Made by a program: the position numbers and the translations under genes
Notes under the pieces: generated by a model
Told to the model about the DNA's origin: nothing
Databases searched by the model: none
Seen by the model: the letters and a program-made list of their open reading frames with translations, nothing else
Assembly (NCBI RefSeq): GCF_036946495.1
Contig: NZ_JAQIIX010000002.1
Coordinates: 1,612,001-1,676,000 of the forward strand
Origin: Mycolicibacterium neoaurum
GTDB lineage: Bacteria; Actinomycetota; Actinomycetes; Mycobacteriales; Mycobacteriaceae
Length of the DNA stretch: 64,000 bases
Direction: 5' to 3'
Part shown: positions 33,246 through 42,372 of the stretch, one piece after another
Numbering within the stretch: position 1 is the stretch's first letter
How the letters are laid out: the number at the start of each line of letters is the position of its first letter

Positions 33246-34763
33246 TCAGGAGTACCTCTCGATGAGTCCCTGCTTGTACAGCTTGCCGGTGTCGGTGCGG
33301 GGCAGCTGCGCCTCGAAGGAGATCGAGCGCGGACACTTGTAGTGCGACAGCTGATCTCGCAACCAGGCCAACAGTTCGTCGGCGAACTCGGGGGTGGCAT
33401 CGGCGGGGTCGACGGTCTGCACCACCCCCTTGACGGACTGGCCCATCTCGTCGTCGGGGATGCCGAACACCGCGGCGTCCATCACCTTCGGGTGGGTGAC
33501 GAGCATGTTCTCGGCTTCCTGCGGATAGATGTTCACCCCGCCGGAGATGATCATGTGATGGCGCCGGTCGGTGAGGTAGAGGTAGCCGTCCTCATCGAGA
33601 TACCCGATATCACCGACCGTCTTCCAGCCGTGCGAATCCCGCGACGACGCGGTCTTCTCGGCATCGTTGAGGTACTCGAAGTCCTGCCCGCCCTCGAAGA
33701 AGATCTCACCCGGCTCGCCGGCGGGCAACTCGTTGCCGTTCTCGTCGAGGATGTGCACGATGCCGGTCATGGCCTTGCCCACCGAACCGGGGTGGGCCAG
33801 CCACTCCTCGGCGCTGATCAGCGTGGCACCGATCGCTTCGGACGAGGCGTAGTACTCGTCGACGATCGGCCCCCACCAGTCGATCATCTGCTTCTTGATT
33901 TCGACCGGGCACGGGGCGGCCGCGTGCATCACCCGCTGCAGACTCGACACGTCGTAGGAGTTGCGCACATGCTCGGGGAGCTTGAGGAAGCGGGTGAACA
34001 TCACCGGGACGAACTGACCGTGCGTCACGCCGTACTTCTCGATCGCCGCGAGCGCGCCCTCTGCATCGAACTTCTCCAGCACCACGGTGGTGATACCACC
34101 GGCGAGTGCCTGCATCGACCACACCGACGGCGCCGTGTGATAGAGCGGCGCGGGGCTGAGGTACACCGCGTCGGGGTTCATCCAGAACGAGACCAGGGCG
34201 GCCATCATGCCGGGGGTTTCCGGGGGCGGAAGGTGCGGTAGCGCGCGCTTGATGCCCTTGGGACGGCCGGTGGTACCCGAGGAGTACTGCAGCAGGTCGC
34301 CGTCCCACTCGTCGGCGATGGGGGTGGTGGGCAGATCGGCAACCGCCTCGGGGTACTTCGCCCAACCCTCGAGCTCACCGGTGGTCAGCAATACGGGAGG
34401 CAGGCCGCCGGGCAGGTGCTCGGCAAGTTCCTCAAGTACCGGGGTCAGAGCGGCCGAACCGACGATCGCCTTCGCGGCGCTGTTTTCGACGATATAGGCC
34501 GCTTCGGCCGCGGTCAGGTGGGTGTTGATGGGCACGTAGTACAGACCGGAGCGCCGGGCTGCCCACATGACGACATGCATGTGCTCGTTGTTCTCGATCA
34601 GGATGGCCACCGCGTCGCCCTCGACGAGACCGTGATTGCGGAAGTAGTGCGCCAGCTGGTTGGCCCGCGCCTCCAGCTCTCCGAAGGTCACCACCGTGCC
34701 GGACGGGTGGATGATGACGGCGGGCTTATCGGGGCTGGCTGTGGCCGTGTCACGGATCTGCAT
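33246..34763 (-). CDS. fadD4: Acyl-CoA ligase FadD4
   Basis: 505-residue AMP-dependent acyl-CoA synthetase. The A3 motif is LLQYSSGTTGRPKGIKRAL (about 156-174), A5 DEYYASSEAIGATLIS (about 300-315), the A7/A8 region GDIGYLDEDGYLYLTDRRHHMIISGG (about 388-413, in which Asp and Arg contact ATP) and the catalytic lysine in LPRTDTGKLYKQGL (about 489-502). Position next to the DUF2867 oxidoreductase and pckG matches Rv0214 (fadD4). The start at 34761-34763 faces a 24-base palindrome shared with the divergent oxidoreductase gene. The fatty-acid substrate is unknown. Confidence 0.9.
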   Translation of the reverse strand: MQIRDTATASPDKPAVIIHPSGTVVTFGELEARANQLAHYFRNHGLVEGDAVAILIENNEHMHVVMWAARRSGLYYVPINTHLTAAEAAYIVENSAAKAIVGSAALTPVLEELAEHLPGGLPPVLLTTGELEGWAKYPEAVADLPTTPIADEWDGDLLQYSSGTTGRPKGIKRALPHLPPPETPGMMAALVSFWMNPDAVYLSPAPLYHTAPSVWSMQALAGGITTVVLEKFDAEGALAAIEKYGVTHGQFVPVMFTRFLKLPEHVRNSYDVSSLQRVMHAAAPCPVEIKKQMIDWWGPIVDEYYASSEAIGATLISAEEWLAHPGSVGKAMTGIVHILDENGNELPAGEPGEIFFEGGQDFEYLNDAEKTASSRDSHGWKTVGDIGYLDEDGYLYLTDRRHHMIISGGVNIYPQEAENMLVTHPKVMDAAVFGIPDDEMGQSVKGVVQTVDPADATPEFADELLAWLRDQLSHYKCPRSISFEAQLPRTDTGKLYKQGLIERYS

Positions 34764-34811
34764 GAGGCGACTTTACGATGCCGCCCCAGCCCTCCGACGA
34801 TGTAGTCGGCA

Positions 34812-34835
34812 AAAACTTGACATCCGTCAAGTTTT
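34812..34835. promoter_or_regulatory. 24-bp palindromic operator between fadD4 and oxidoreductase genes
   Basis: Arms AAAACTTGAC and GTCAAGTTTT are exact inverted repeats around ATCC. The left arm plus the next base provides a perfect TTGACA (34817-34822), and the right arm gives TTGACG on the other strand, so the operator overlays both possible -35 elements. This is typical of a TetR-family site that controls both divergent genes; no such regulator is encoded next to it. Confidence 0.7.
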
Positions 34836-34900
34836 CCGTGGTCGGGGGCCCACGCTGGCCGGAAGGCTTGAAGACCAATCTGAGCGGGCATCTCCTCCGA

Positions 34901-36226
34901 ATGAGCAATGTGGGTGCACTTCGGGTTCTCGTCACGGGAGCCACCGGCTACATCGGCGGGCGCTTGGTGCCCCGACTTCTGGAGGCCGGCCATCAGGTGC
35001 GGGTGCTGGTGCGTGATCCCGCCAAGATCCGCGCGGTGCCCTGGGCCGATGATGTCGAGGTCGTGCGCGGGGATCTGACCGATGCCGCCAGCCTGCGGGA
35101 AGCTTTCCGGGATATCGACGTCGTGTACTACCTCGTGCACTCCATGAACAGCGATGGTGATTTCGAGGAGGCCGAGCGGCGCAGCGCCGAGAACGTGGCG
35201 TCAGCCGCCCGCGACGCTGCCGTGGGGCGCATCGTGTACCTGGGCGGTCTGCACGAACACTCCGACCGACTGTCCACTCATCTGCGGTCCCGAACCCAGG
35301 TCGGCGAGATCCTGATCGATTCCGGTGTTCCGACGATGGTGCTGCAGGCAGGCGTCGTCATCGGGGCCGGGTCGGCATCCTTCGAGATGATCCGGCACCT
35401 GACCAACCGTCTGCCGATCATGACGACGCCGCGCTGGGTCAACAACCACATTCAGCCCATCGCCGTCGGCGATGTCCTGCATTATCTGACGGCTGCGGCC
35501 ACGGCGGCGACCCCCGAAAGTCGCACCTACGATATCGGCGGGCCCGATGTGCTGCGGTACGGCGAGATGATGCAGATCTACGCCGAGGTGGCCGGGCTGG
35601 CGCGCCGCCGCATCCTCGTATTACCGGTTCTCACACCGAAACTCGCCGGCCTGTGGATCGGGTTGGTGACACCGGTACCGCTGAGCATCGGCCGGGCGCT
35701 CATCGAGTCGCTGAGCACCGACGCCGTGGCCTACGAGCACGATATCGACGCCATCATCCCCGCACCGGGCGGCGGGCTGACGCCCTATCGCGACGCCGTG
35801 GCGCTGGCGCTGCGCAATGCCGAGAACACCGAGGCCGGGTGGGACGGCACCGCCGCCGATCCGCTGCCCACCGACCCGGCATGGACGGGTGAGATCGTTT
35901 ACACCGAAAGTCGCGACGCCGAGGTCCGAGCCGATCCACAACGAGTGTGGGAGGCCCTGTTGCACTGGGCATCCCGCCACGGTCATTGGACCGTCGAGGA
36001 CAAGCAGGAACCCACGCTGCTGGCGCTGCACGGACCCGGTCGAGCACGGCTGCAATGGCGTATCGAATCGGTCGCGCCGGACCGAACCCGGCTGCAGCAG
36101 CATGCCAGTTACATCCCCAAAGGCCTTCCCGGACAAATCTATTGGCTTGGCCTGAAGCCACTGCACCGGATGGGTCTGCGGCGGGCGATGCAGACCGCGA
36201 TCAAGCAATCGGAGGGCCGAGAATGA
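34901..36226 (+). CDS. NAD(P)-binding oxidoreductase with C-terminal DUF2867 domain
   Basis: 441-residue protein. The N-terminal atypical SDR/NmrA-like domain has the glycine motif RVLVTGATGYIGGRLVPRLLEAGH (about 8-31), REAFRDIDVVYYLVHSM (about 66-82) and RIVYLGGLHE in place of the catalytic Tyr-x3-Lys. The C-terminal 150 residues form the DUF2867 domain (about 320-435, TYRDAVALALRN then EIVYTESRDAEVRADPQRVWEAL). Such proteins are common near membrane-lipid genes; the reaction is unknown. ATG 34901 was chosen although its ribosome-binding site is weak; a frame from 34778 would run across the operator. Its stop overlaps the next ATG (ATGA). Confidence 0.82.
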   Translation: MSNVGALRVLVTGATGYIGGRLVPRLLEAGHQVRVLVRDPAKIRAVPWADDVEVVRGDLTDAASLREAFRDIDVVYYLVHSMNSDGDFEEAERRSAENVASAARDAAVGRIVYLGGLHEHSDRLSTHLRSRTQVGEILIDSGVPTMVLQAGVVIGAGSASFEMIRHLTNRLPIMTTPRWVNNHIQPIAVGDVLHYLTAAATAATPESRTYDIGGPDVLRYGEMMQIYAEVAGLARRRILVLPVLTPKLAGLWIGLVTPVPLSIGRALIESLSTDAVAYEHDIDAIIPAPGGGLTPYRDAVALALRNAENTEAGWDGTAADPLPTDPAWTGEIVYTESRDAEVRADPQRVWEALLHWASRHGHWTVEDKQEPTLLALHGPGRARLQWRIESVAPDRTRLQQHASYIPKGLPGQIYWLGLKPLHRMGLRRAMQTAIKQSEGRE

Positions 36227-36660
36227 TCGAGTTGCAGCGCGAGGTGATCACCTCCGCAGACCCGCGGTCGGCGTTCGACTACCTCGCCGACTTCACCACC
36301 ACCGAGCAATGGGATGCCGGCTCGATCCGCACCGTCCGAGTCCACGGTAACGGTGATATCGGAACGCACTATGCCAACAGCGCCAAGCTCGCCGGCCGCA
36401 CCCGGGACGTCGACTATGAGGTCGTCGCGCTGACACCGGGCGCCTCGATCGAGTTGCGCGGTAAGAACTCCGCACTGTCGGCGCACGACGTCCTCACCGT
36501 TGCACCGCATCCGAACGGGTCGACGGTGACCTACCGGGTGGAATTCACCTTCCGCGGCTGGCTGCGCTACGCCGAGCCGATCTTGCGGCGCAGGATGTCG
36601 CATCTGGCCGACGACAGCGCGGCAGGCCTGCGCCGGGAGTTGGCCCGGCTGCAGGCCTGA
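36223..36660 (+). CDS. SRPBCC-family lipid/polyketide-binding protein
   Basis: 145-residue START/Bet v1-like protein. It begins MIELQREVITSADPRSAFDYLADFTTTEQWDAG, the standard strand plus helix-grip entry (SPxxVFDYLADF-type, D/W conserved), and ends in the long C-terminal helix MSHLADDSAAGLRRELARLQ. It would bind a hydrophobic ligand. The ATGA overlap with the DUF2867 oxidoreductase indicates translational coupling and a shared pathway, perhaps presenting the substrate. It converges on pckG with 15 bases between the stops. Confidence 0.85.
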   Translation: MIELQREVITSADPRSAFDYLADFTTTEQWDAGSIRTVRVHGNGDIGTHYANSAKLAGRTRDVDYEVVALTPGASIELRGKNSALSAHDVLTVAPHPNGSTVTYRVEFTFRGWLRYAEPILRRRMSHLADDSAAGLRRELARLQA

Positions 36661-36675
36661 ACGCCCCGGCCTGGA

Positions 36676-38508
36676 TCAGTCGGATTCGGCCAATCTGGTC
36701 TTGAGGGCGTCGAATTCGTCCTTGATACCCGTCGGCAGCTTCTCCCCGACGAACTCGAACCACTCCTCGATCAGCGGCAGCTCGGCACGCCATTCCTCGG
36801 CGTTGACGGCCAGCGCCTCATCGACATCGGCCGGGTCCACGTCCAGACCCGACAGATCGAGATCGGCGGCGGTCGGCACGATCCCGATCGGGGTGCTCTT
36901 GCCGTCGGCCTTGTGCTCGATGCGCTCGATAGCCCACTTCAGCACGCGGCTGTTCTCGCCGAATCCGGGCCACAGGAAGCGGCCGTCTTCGCCGCGGCGG
37001 AACCAGTTGACGAAGAACACCTTCGGCAGCTTGGACTCGTCGGCCTGCTTGCCGATGTTGATCCAGTGCTGGAAGTAGTCGCCGACGTTGTAGCCCAGGA
37101 ACGGCAGCATGGCCATCGGGTCGCGGCGCACGGTGCCGACCTTGCCTTCGGCGGCGGCGGTCTGCTCGGAGCCGAGAGTGGCGCCGATGAACACGCCGTG
37201 CTGCCAGTCGCGCGCCTCGGTGATCAGCGGAACGGTGGTCTTGCGGCGCCCACCGAACAGGATCGCCGAGATCGGCACGCCCTGCGGGTCATCCCACTCC
37301 GGAGCCAGCGTGGGGCACTGCGAGATCGGGGTGCAGTAGCGCGAATTCGGGTGTGCGGCCTTGGTTTCGGTCTCGCGCAGGATCCAGTCCTGGCCCTTCC
37401 AGTCGATCAGGTGATCGGGCTCGCCTTCCAGCCCCTCCCACCAGACGTCACCGTCGTCGGTCTTGGCGACGTTGGTGAACACGGTGTTGCCCGCGGCGAT
37501 CGTCTTCATCGCGTTGGGATTGGAGTCCCAGTTGGTTCCCGGTGCGACACCGAAGAAACCGAACTCCGGGTTCACCGCGTACAGCTGACCGTCCTTGCCG
37601 AACCGCATCCAGGCGATATCGTCGCCGACGGTCTCGGCACGCCAGCCCGGGATGGTCGGCTGCAGCATCGCGAGGTTGGTCTTGCCACAGGCCGACGGGA
37701 ACGCGGCGGCGATGAAGTAGGCCTTGTTCTCCGGGGAGATCAGCTTGACGATCAGCATGTGCTCGGCGAGCCAGCCCTCGTCATGCGCCATCGCCGAGGC
37801 GATGCGCAGCGAGTAGCACTTCTTGCCGAGCAGGGCATTGCCGCCGTAGCCGGATCCGTAGCTCCAGATCTCGCGGGTCTCCGGGAAGTGGGTGATGTAC
37901 TTGGTGTCGTTGCACGGCCAGGGCACGTCCTTCTCGCCCTCTTCCAGCGGTGCGCCGATCGAGTGCAGCGCCTTGACGAAGAATCCGTCCTCGCCGATCT
38001 TGTCCAGCGCGGCCTTGCCCATCCGGGTCATGGTGCGCATCGAGACGACGACGTACTCCGAATCGGTGATCTCGACGCCCAGCTTGGGGTCCTCGGCATC
38101 CAACGGGCCCATGCAGAACGGGACGACCCAGAGCGTGCGTCCCCGCATCGAGCCGCGGTACAGGTCGGTCATGAGGCCCCGCATCTCGGCCGGGTCCATC
38201 CAGTTGTTGGTCGGGCCCGCGTCGATCTCGCGCTCGGAGCAGATGAAGGTGCGCGATTCGACGCGCGCGACGTCGGAGGGATCCGACAGTGCGAGGTAGG
38301 AGTTCGGCTGCTTGTCCTGGTTGAGCTTCTGGAAGGTGCCGGCCGCGACGAGCTGGTCGGCAAGGCGCTCGTACTCCTCCTGCGAGCCGTCCGCCCAGGC
38401 CACCCGATCAGGTTGGGTCAGCTCGGCGACCTCACGAACCCAGGCCAACAGCCCCTGATGCGTCGTCGGTGCATTGTCGAGACCGGGAATGGTCGCTGAG
38501 GTCATCAA
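36676..38508 (-). CDS. pckG: GTP-dependent phosphoenolpyruvate carboxykinase
   Basis: 610-residue gluconeogenic enzyme converting oxaloacetate and GTP to phosphoenolpyruvate, CO2 and GDP in the cytosol; essential for growth on fatty acids in mycobacteria (pckA in M. tuberculosis). Visible motifs are the P-loop FPSACGKTNLAML (about 271-283, with the hyper-reactive Cys), GDDIAWMRFGKDGQLYAVNPEFGFFGVAPGTN in the 300-330 region (metal Asp), and VNWFRRGEDGRFLWPGFGENSRVLKW (about 498-523, guanine contacts). Length matches the GTP class, not the shorter ATP class. AGGAG precedes the ATG at 38506-38508. An inverted repeat TGCCG-TTAAC-CGGCA lies at 38535-38549. Confidence 0.97.
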   Translation of the reverse strand: MMTSATIPGLDNAPTTHQGLLAWVREVAELTQPDRVAWADGSQEEYERLADQLVAAGTFQKLNQDKQPNSYLALSDPSDVARVESRTFICSEREIDAGPTNNWMDPAEMRGLMTDLYRGSMRGRTLWVVPFCMGPLDAEDPKLGVEITDSEYVVVSMRTMTRMGKAALDKIGEDGFFVKALHSIGAPLEEGEKDVPWPCNDTKYITHFPETREIWSYGSGYGGNALLGKKCYSLRIASAMAHDEGWLAEHMLIVKLISPENKAYFIAAAFPSACGKTNLAMLQPTIPGWRAETVGDDIAWMRFGKDGQLYAVNPEFGFFGVAPGTNWDSNPNAMKTIAAGNTVFTNVAKTDDGDVWWEGLEGEPDHLIDWKGQDWILRETETKAAHPNSRYCTPISQCPTLAPEWDDPQGVPISAILFGGRRKTTVPLITEARDWQHGVFIGATLGSEQTAAAEGKVGTVRRDPMAMLPFLGYNVGDYFQHWINIGKQADESKLPKVFFVNWFRRGEDGRFLWPGFGENSRVLKWAIERIEHKADGKSTPIGIVPTAADLDLSGLDVDPADVDEALAVNAEEWRAELPLIEEWFEFVGEKLPTGIKDEFDALKTRLAESD

Positions 38509-38534
38509 AGTCTCCTGCGTTGTTTCCGTGCATG

Positions 38535-38549
38535 TGCCGTTAACCGGCA
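38535..38549. promoter_or_regulatory. Inverted repeat upstream of pckG
   Basis: TGCCGTTAACCGGCA, 5-base arms around TTAAC, 26 bases before the pckG start. It could be an operator or a short hairpin in the leader. Arms are too short to assign a regulator. Confidence 0.25.
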
Positions 38550-38649
38550 GGTCACGATCGTCCCTGAAATAGAGGTTAACGCGGGTGACTTTGGTCCGGG
38601 GAATCGGGACGATGTCCGATCACTCACAGGAACGATTCAGATATTCCTG

Positions 38650-39984
38650 CTACTCGACGGTAACCGAGTCCAGCTCGGCCCGCACGGCCCGCAGCGACGT
38701 GCGCAGGGCCGATAACCGCTGCTCAGCCGGCCCGATCGCGGTCGCGATGGCCAACGCTCGAGCCCGTAGCTGTGCATCGATGGCGGCCAGCGTGGCGCGG
38801 GTTTCGGCGGCCATCCTTTCGCGCTCGGCTGCGGATTCCGCAACCAGCGCCGTCTCAGCGGACAACAACCGGGACGCGACCAGCGCCTGGAGATCCTCGC
38901 GCAGGGTGGCGGCCACGGTGCCGGTCCACCGGTCCCACCGGGCGCGGGTATGCAACACCCCGCGGACGCGGACCACCCAGGCCGCCAACAACAGGCCGAC
39001 CGCAGCGCCACCGCCTGCCGCAACGGTGGCCGCCCCAGGAGCCAGCCCAGCCAACAGCCGGGCCGCCGCGAGAGCGACCCCCAGTCCGAATCCAGCACCG
39101 AGCACGGTCATCAGACGCGTCTCCAGGTCCGGTGCGGACGGGTCTGGTTCGCCGGGATGGGTCACCACCGGGATCGGCTCGGCAGACGGAGCCGACAACC
39201 CGAGCTCACCGGCGATCTGCCGCATCCGGGCAGTGGCTGCCGCGTCGACCTCGGCTGCGACCCGGTCGGCGTGCTCGGCGGCCACCGCCCCGAGGTCGAT
39301 GCCTCGGCGCCAGCCGGCTGCCTCCTCGGCGAGCACGGCCCGCAGTTCCCCGCACCGGCGGTGGACCTGCCGGTTGAGGTCGATGCGGGCTTGTTGCATC
39401 CGGGTGCGCAGGTCACGGACCTGTACTGCGCTCAGCTGCCGCGCGGTGCCCAGGACGTCATCGCGTCTGCGGTGCAACGCGACGGCCACGGTATCGGGTG
39501 TGCTGAGCGCATCGATCTGGTCACACAAGGCGCTTTCTTCGACGCGCAGTCGGTTCCGCCGCGCCAGCGTCGGATCACCGAGTCCACTGATCAGCAGGTC
39601 GACGAGCTCATCGAGGACCGGAGGACCCGTACGCGGCCCGGCGGCCACGCCGACCCACGGCATCGACCGGTAACGCGCCGCATGTCTCTGCACGGCCTCG
39701 CCGGCGTCGGCGGACACCGCCCGCCAGTCCGCGTGCGCATCGATCTTGGAGACGACGCCGATCACGAGGTCGGTGCGGCGGCCCGCGTCGCCGAGGATCC
39801 GAAGATCGGAGTCGACCACCGGGGCGGCGGCAGAGACCGTGAACACGACGGCGTCCGGCTCGTCGGCGTGCTCGACGATGCAGTGCCCGGGCAGGGCGTT
39901 GCGCAGTGCCGACACGACAGTGGACACCCCGGCGAACGGCGGCCCGGTCACCAGTACGACGGGTGCCCTCACGTCGGTATTCAC
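38650..39984 (-). CDS. Dynamin-like GTPase-related protein (second of pair)
   Basis: 444-residue protein. A P-loop-like GPPFAGVSTVVSAL (about 14-27) departs from the usual GxxxxGK[ST], with Val where the lysine should be. VVSKIDAHADW (about 79-89) resembles a switch or TKxD motif. Helical segments (about 150-270) and a hydrophobic hairpin (about 315-350, GAGFGLGVALAAARLLAGLAPGAATVAAGGG) precede a coiled C-terminus. This plan matches IniA/IniC-like bacterial dynamin relatives that remodel membranes. The position corresponds to Rv0210. The GTG start overlaps the previous stop (GTGA), so it is coupled to the upstream GTPase-like gene. GTP hydrolysis is doubtful given the lysine loss. Confidence 0.72.
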   Translation of the reverse strand: MNTDVRAPVVLVTGPPFAGVSTVVSALRNALPGHCIVEHADEPDAVVFTVSAAAPVVDSDLRILGDAGRRTDLVIGVVSKIDAHADWRAVSADAGEAVQRHAARYRSMPWVGVAAGPRTGPPVLDELVDLLISGLGDPTLARRNRLRVEESALCDQIDALSTPDTVAVALHRRRDDVLGTARQLSAVQVRDLRTRMQQARIDLNRQVHRRCGELRAVLAEEAAGWRRGIDLGAVAAEHADRVAAEVDAAATARMRQIAGELGLSAPSAEPIPVVTHPGEPDPSAPDLETRLMTVLGAGFGLGVALAAARLLAGLAPGAATVAAGGGAAVGLLLAAWVVRVRGVLHTRARWDRWTGTVAATLREDLQALVASRLLSAETALVAESAAERERMAAETRATLAAIDAQLRARALAIATAIGPAEQRLSALRTSLRAVRAELDSVTVE

Positions 39985-40721
39985 GGCGGCATGTCGCGCC
40001 CGGCTGCCAGCCGTAACTGACCGCGGGCCAGGTCGGCACCACAATCTCGGTGCAGCTGACTGACCGGGCCCCGGCTGTAGTGCAGCCAGCGCACCGCCGA
40101 GCGCACCGGTTCTGTCGGGGTGAGCCGCAGACCTGCCGCGCGGATCACTTCGTCGGCCGCGGCCGCCACGGTGAGCACGGTCGTGTCCGCGGCGAGCAGT
40201 TCGGCCAGCACGGGATCGGTGGCGGCCAGGGCGTGCAACCTGGTGAGCCCGGTGCGCAGCCTGCGGTAGCGCAGTGGTGCCGACAGTTCGGCGATGGCGT
40301 CCACCACCGGAGCCGGGTCATGGGTGGCCGGCGCGCACATCGGGACGGTGCGCACCCCGGTCTGCTCGGAGATCGCCGCGGCACGGCTTGCTCGGTCGGT
40401 CAGCGCATCGGCCTTGTTGAGGACGATCAGTCGCGGCCGATCGATATCCAGACCGGGACGGTCCTCGGGTTTGACGGTCTCGACGATCACCAGGGCCACC
40501 ACGTCGGCGACGGCATCCTCAAGGACGCAGTCGAGTCCCCGGTCCCGCAACACCTCCGCCACCGAACGACACCCGACCCCCGGTCGACCCGTCACCGCTA
40601 CCCGCACCGGCCGCCGCAGCGCGGCGATGATCGGGCTCAGGCGGGGCCGGGAACCGTCCTCGGCGAGCGCGGTCAGCTCGGAGATCAAACCCACTCCCTC
40701 ATCGTGACACCGGTCACGCAC
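39981..40721 (-). CDS. Small GTPase-like protein (first of pair)
   Basis: Up to 246 residues. VRVAVTGRPGVGCRSVAEVLRDRG (about 39-62) is a P-loop in which Arg replaces the usual lysine (GRPGVGCRS). RLIVLNKADAL (about 96-106) is a clear NKxD guanine-specificity motif, and the rest is helical. The start is uncertain: GTG 40721, GTG 40694 (VGLISEL) or TTG 40688, the last with GAGGGA at good spacing. It is co-transcribed with the larger dynamin-like protein and divergent from trmB. The position corresponds to Rv0209. Its role is unknown; the pair may act as a heteromer, as known for bacterial dynamin pairs. Confidence 0.72.
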   Translation of the reverse strand: MRDRCHDEGVGLISELTALAEDGSRPRLSPIIAALRRPVRVAVTGRPGVGCRSVAEVLRDRGLDCVLEDAVADVVALVIVETVKPEDRPGLDIDRPRLIVLNKADALTDRASRAAAISEQTGVRTVPMCAPATHDPAPVVDAIAELSAPLRYRRLRTGLTRLHALAATDPVLAELLAADTTVLTVAAAADEVIRAAGLRLTPTEPVRSAVRWLHYSRGPVSQLHRDCGADLARGQLRLAAGRDMPP

Positions 40722-40819
40722 CCCGGAACGCGCCGATTTGGGCCTTGATGTGGGTCACACACCGGTCCAGGCAACTGTTGGGTATCAATATGTGCCGCGA
40801 TGCGGGTACCCCGGCAGCG

Positions 40820-41578
40820 ATGAGCGACGATGGACCGATGTATGCCCAGGGGGATGAGCCCGGGGGAGTCGACCCCGCGCCGGGCGCTCCCGCCCATCAT
40901 CAACGCCGGGTGACGAGCTTCCGCACCCGCCGATCCCAGCTGACCTCGGGTCAGCAGCAGACCTGGGAGCGCCGCTGGCCAGAGGTGGGCTCCGAGGCGC
41001 TGGACGCCGACGGTCGGCCGGTCGCACTCGATCCCGAGCAGTGGTTCGGCAGGCGGGCACCGCTGATCGTGGAGATCGGCTGCGGCACCGGAACCTCGAC
41101 CGCCGCGATGGCCCAAGCCGAACCCGAACGCGATGTCATCGCCGTCGAGGTCTACAAGCGTGGGTTGGCGCAACTGCTGGCGGCCATCGACCGCGAGGGG
41201 ATCACGAACATCCGGCTGATCCGCGGTGACGGCATGGACGTGCTGGAACACCTGGTGTCCAGCGCGTCGCTGACCGGTGTCCGGGTCTTCTTCCCCGATC
41301 CGTGGCCCAAGGCCCGCCACCACAAGCGGCGGTTCATCCAGCCCGCCTCGGTGGCCTTGATCGCCGACCGCCTTCGTCCCGGCGGGCTGCTCCATGTGGC
41401 GACCGACCACCAGGGTTATGCCGAGCACATCGCCGAGGTGGGTGACGCCGAGCCGGCGCTGCGCCGCGTCGGAATGGACGATGAGCTGCCCATATCGGTG
41501 GCTCGACCGGAGACCAAGTACGAGCGCAAGGCGCTGGCCGGACCGATCGTGACGGAGCTGCTGTGGCAACGGCGATGA
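40820..41578 (+). CDS. trmB: tRNA (guanine-N7-)-methyltransferase
   Basis: 252-residue SAM-dependent enzyme forming m7G46 in tRNA. The SAM site is LIVEIGCGTGTSTAAMAQAEPERDVIAVEVY split around residues 82-112, followed by VFFPDPWPKARHHKRRF (about 155-171), the highly specific TrmB signature, and the C-terminal ETKYERKALAGP. I took ATG 40820; ATG 40838 or an upstream ATG are possible, since the first 30 residues are not conserved. The gene is divergent from the GTPase-like pair and followed 28 bases later by the NYN-domain gene, then mmpL3, as in Rv0208c-Rv0206c. Confidence 0.93.
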   Translation: MSDDGPMYAQGDEPGGVDPAPGAPAHHQRRVTSFRTRRSQLTSGQQQTWERRWPEVGSEALDADGRPVALDPEQWFGRRAPLIVEIGCGTGTSTAAMAQAEPERDVIAVEVYKRGLAQLLAAIDREGITNIRLIRGDGMDVLEHLVSSASLTGVRVFFPDPWPKARHHKRRFIQPASVALIADRLRPGGLLHVATDHQGYAEHIAEVGDAEPALRRVGMDDELPISVARPETKYERKALAGPIVTELLWQRR

Positions 41579-41606
41579 GCGCTTGGACGAAGACCAGGAG
41601 GCCAAG

Positions 41607-42308
41607 GTGAGTATCGACACCGAGCCAGATCTCCCCGAGACGCCCGCTGCCCCGACCGAGTCGATCTCGACCGTCCAGCGCGTGCTGCTGGTGTGGGATG
41701 CGCCCAACCTGGACATGGGGCTGGGCTCCATCCTGGGCGGCCGTCCCACCGCCGCGCACCGGCCCCGCTTCGATGCATTGGGGCGCTGGCTGCTGGGCCG
41801 GACCGCCGAGCTGTCTGGACGCACGCAGGCGGATGGCGGCGCCGTGGCGACCCTGGAGCCCGAGGCCACCGTCTTCACCAATATCGCTCCGGGCAGCGCA
41901 GATGTCGTGCGGCCCTGGGTAGAGGCGCTGCGCAATGTCGGCTTCGCGGTGTTCGCCAAGCCGAAGGTGGACGAGGACAGCGATGTCGACAGCGACATGC
42001 TGGAGCACATCGCGCTGCGCCGCAGTGAGGGACTGGCCGGCGTCGTGGTCGCTTCGGCCGACGGTCAGGCGTTCCGCGCACCGCTGGAGGACATCGCTCA
42101 CGACGGCGTTCCCGTGCAGGTGCTCGGATTTCGCGAACATGCCAGTTGGGCGTTAGCGTCGGATACCTTGGAGTTCGTCGACCTGGAGGACATCCCTGGT
42201 GTCTTCCGGGAACCGCTACCGCGAATCGGCCTTGATTCGCTGCCCGAGCAGGGCGCGTGGTTGCAGCCGTTCCGGCCGTTGTCAGCGCTGCTGACCTCGC
42301 GCGTTTGA
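41607..42308 (+). CDS. NYN-domain (PIN-like) protein, Rv0207c-like
   Basis: 233-residue protein with a NYN/PIN-like nuclease fold: VLLVWDAPNLDMGLGSILGG (about 26-45, first acidic residue D31 in WDAPN), VDEDSDVDSDMLEHIALRR (about 121-139, acidic cluster) and GVVVASADGQAFRAPLEDIAHDG (about 144-166, third acidic). These acidic residues are those that bind metal in NYN nucleases, so RNA processing is likely. The GTG start at 41607 has AGGAGG 7 bases upstream, which excludes the earlier TTG at 41583. It lies between trmB and mmpL3 in a conserved order; a link to tRNA or mmpL3 RNA is unproven. Confidence 0.85.
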   Translation: MSIDTEPDLPETPAAPTESISTVQRVLLVWDAPNLDMGLGSILGGRPTAAHRPRFDALGRWLLGRTAELSGRTQADGGAVATLEPEATVFTNIAPGSADVVRPWVEALRNVGFAVFAKPKVDEDSDVDSDMLEHIALRRSEGLAGVVVASADGQAFRAPLEDIAHDGVPVQVLGFREHASWALASDTLEFVDLEDIPGVFREPLPRIGLDSLPEQGAWLQPFRPLSALLTSRV

Positions 42309-42372
42309 ACAATTGAAGCGACAATTCGCGCGCAACGAGAAACAGACCTGAAGAAGATTTTAAGGAGCTGAC

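Noticed and set aside
36913..38499. 528-residue plus-strand frame over pckG
   Set aside because: Antisense of a highly conserved enzyme; no family pattern.
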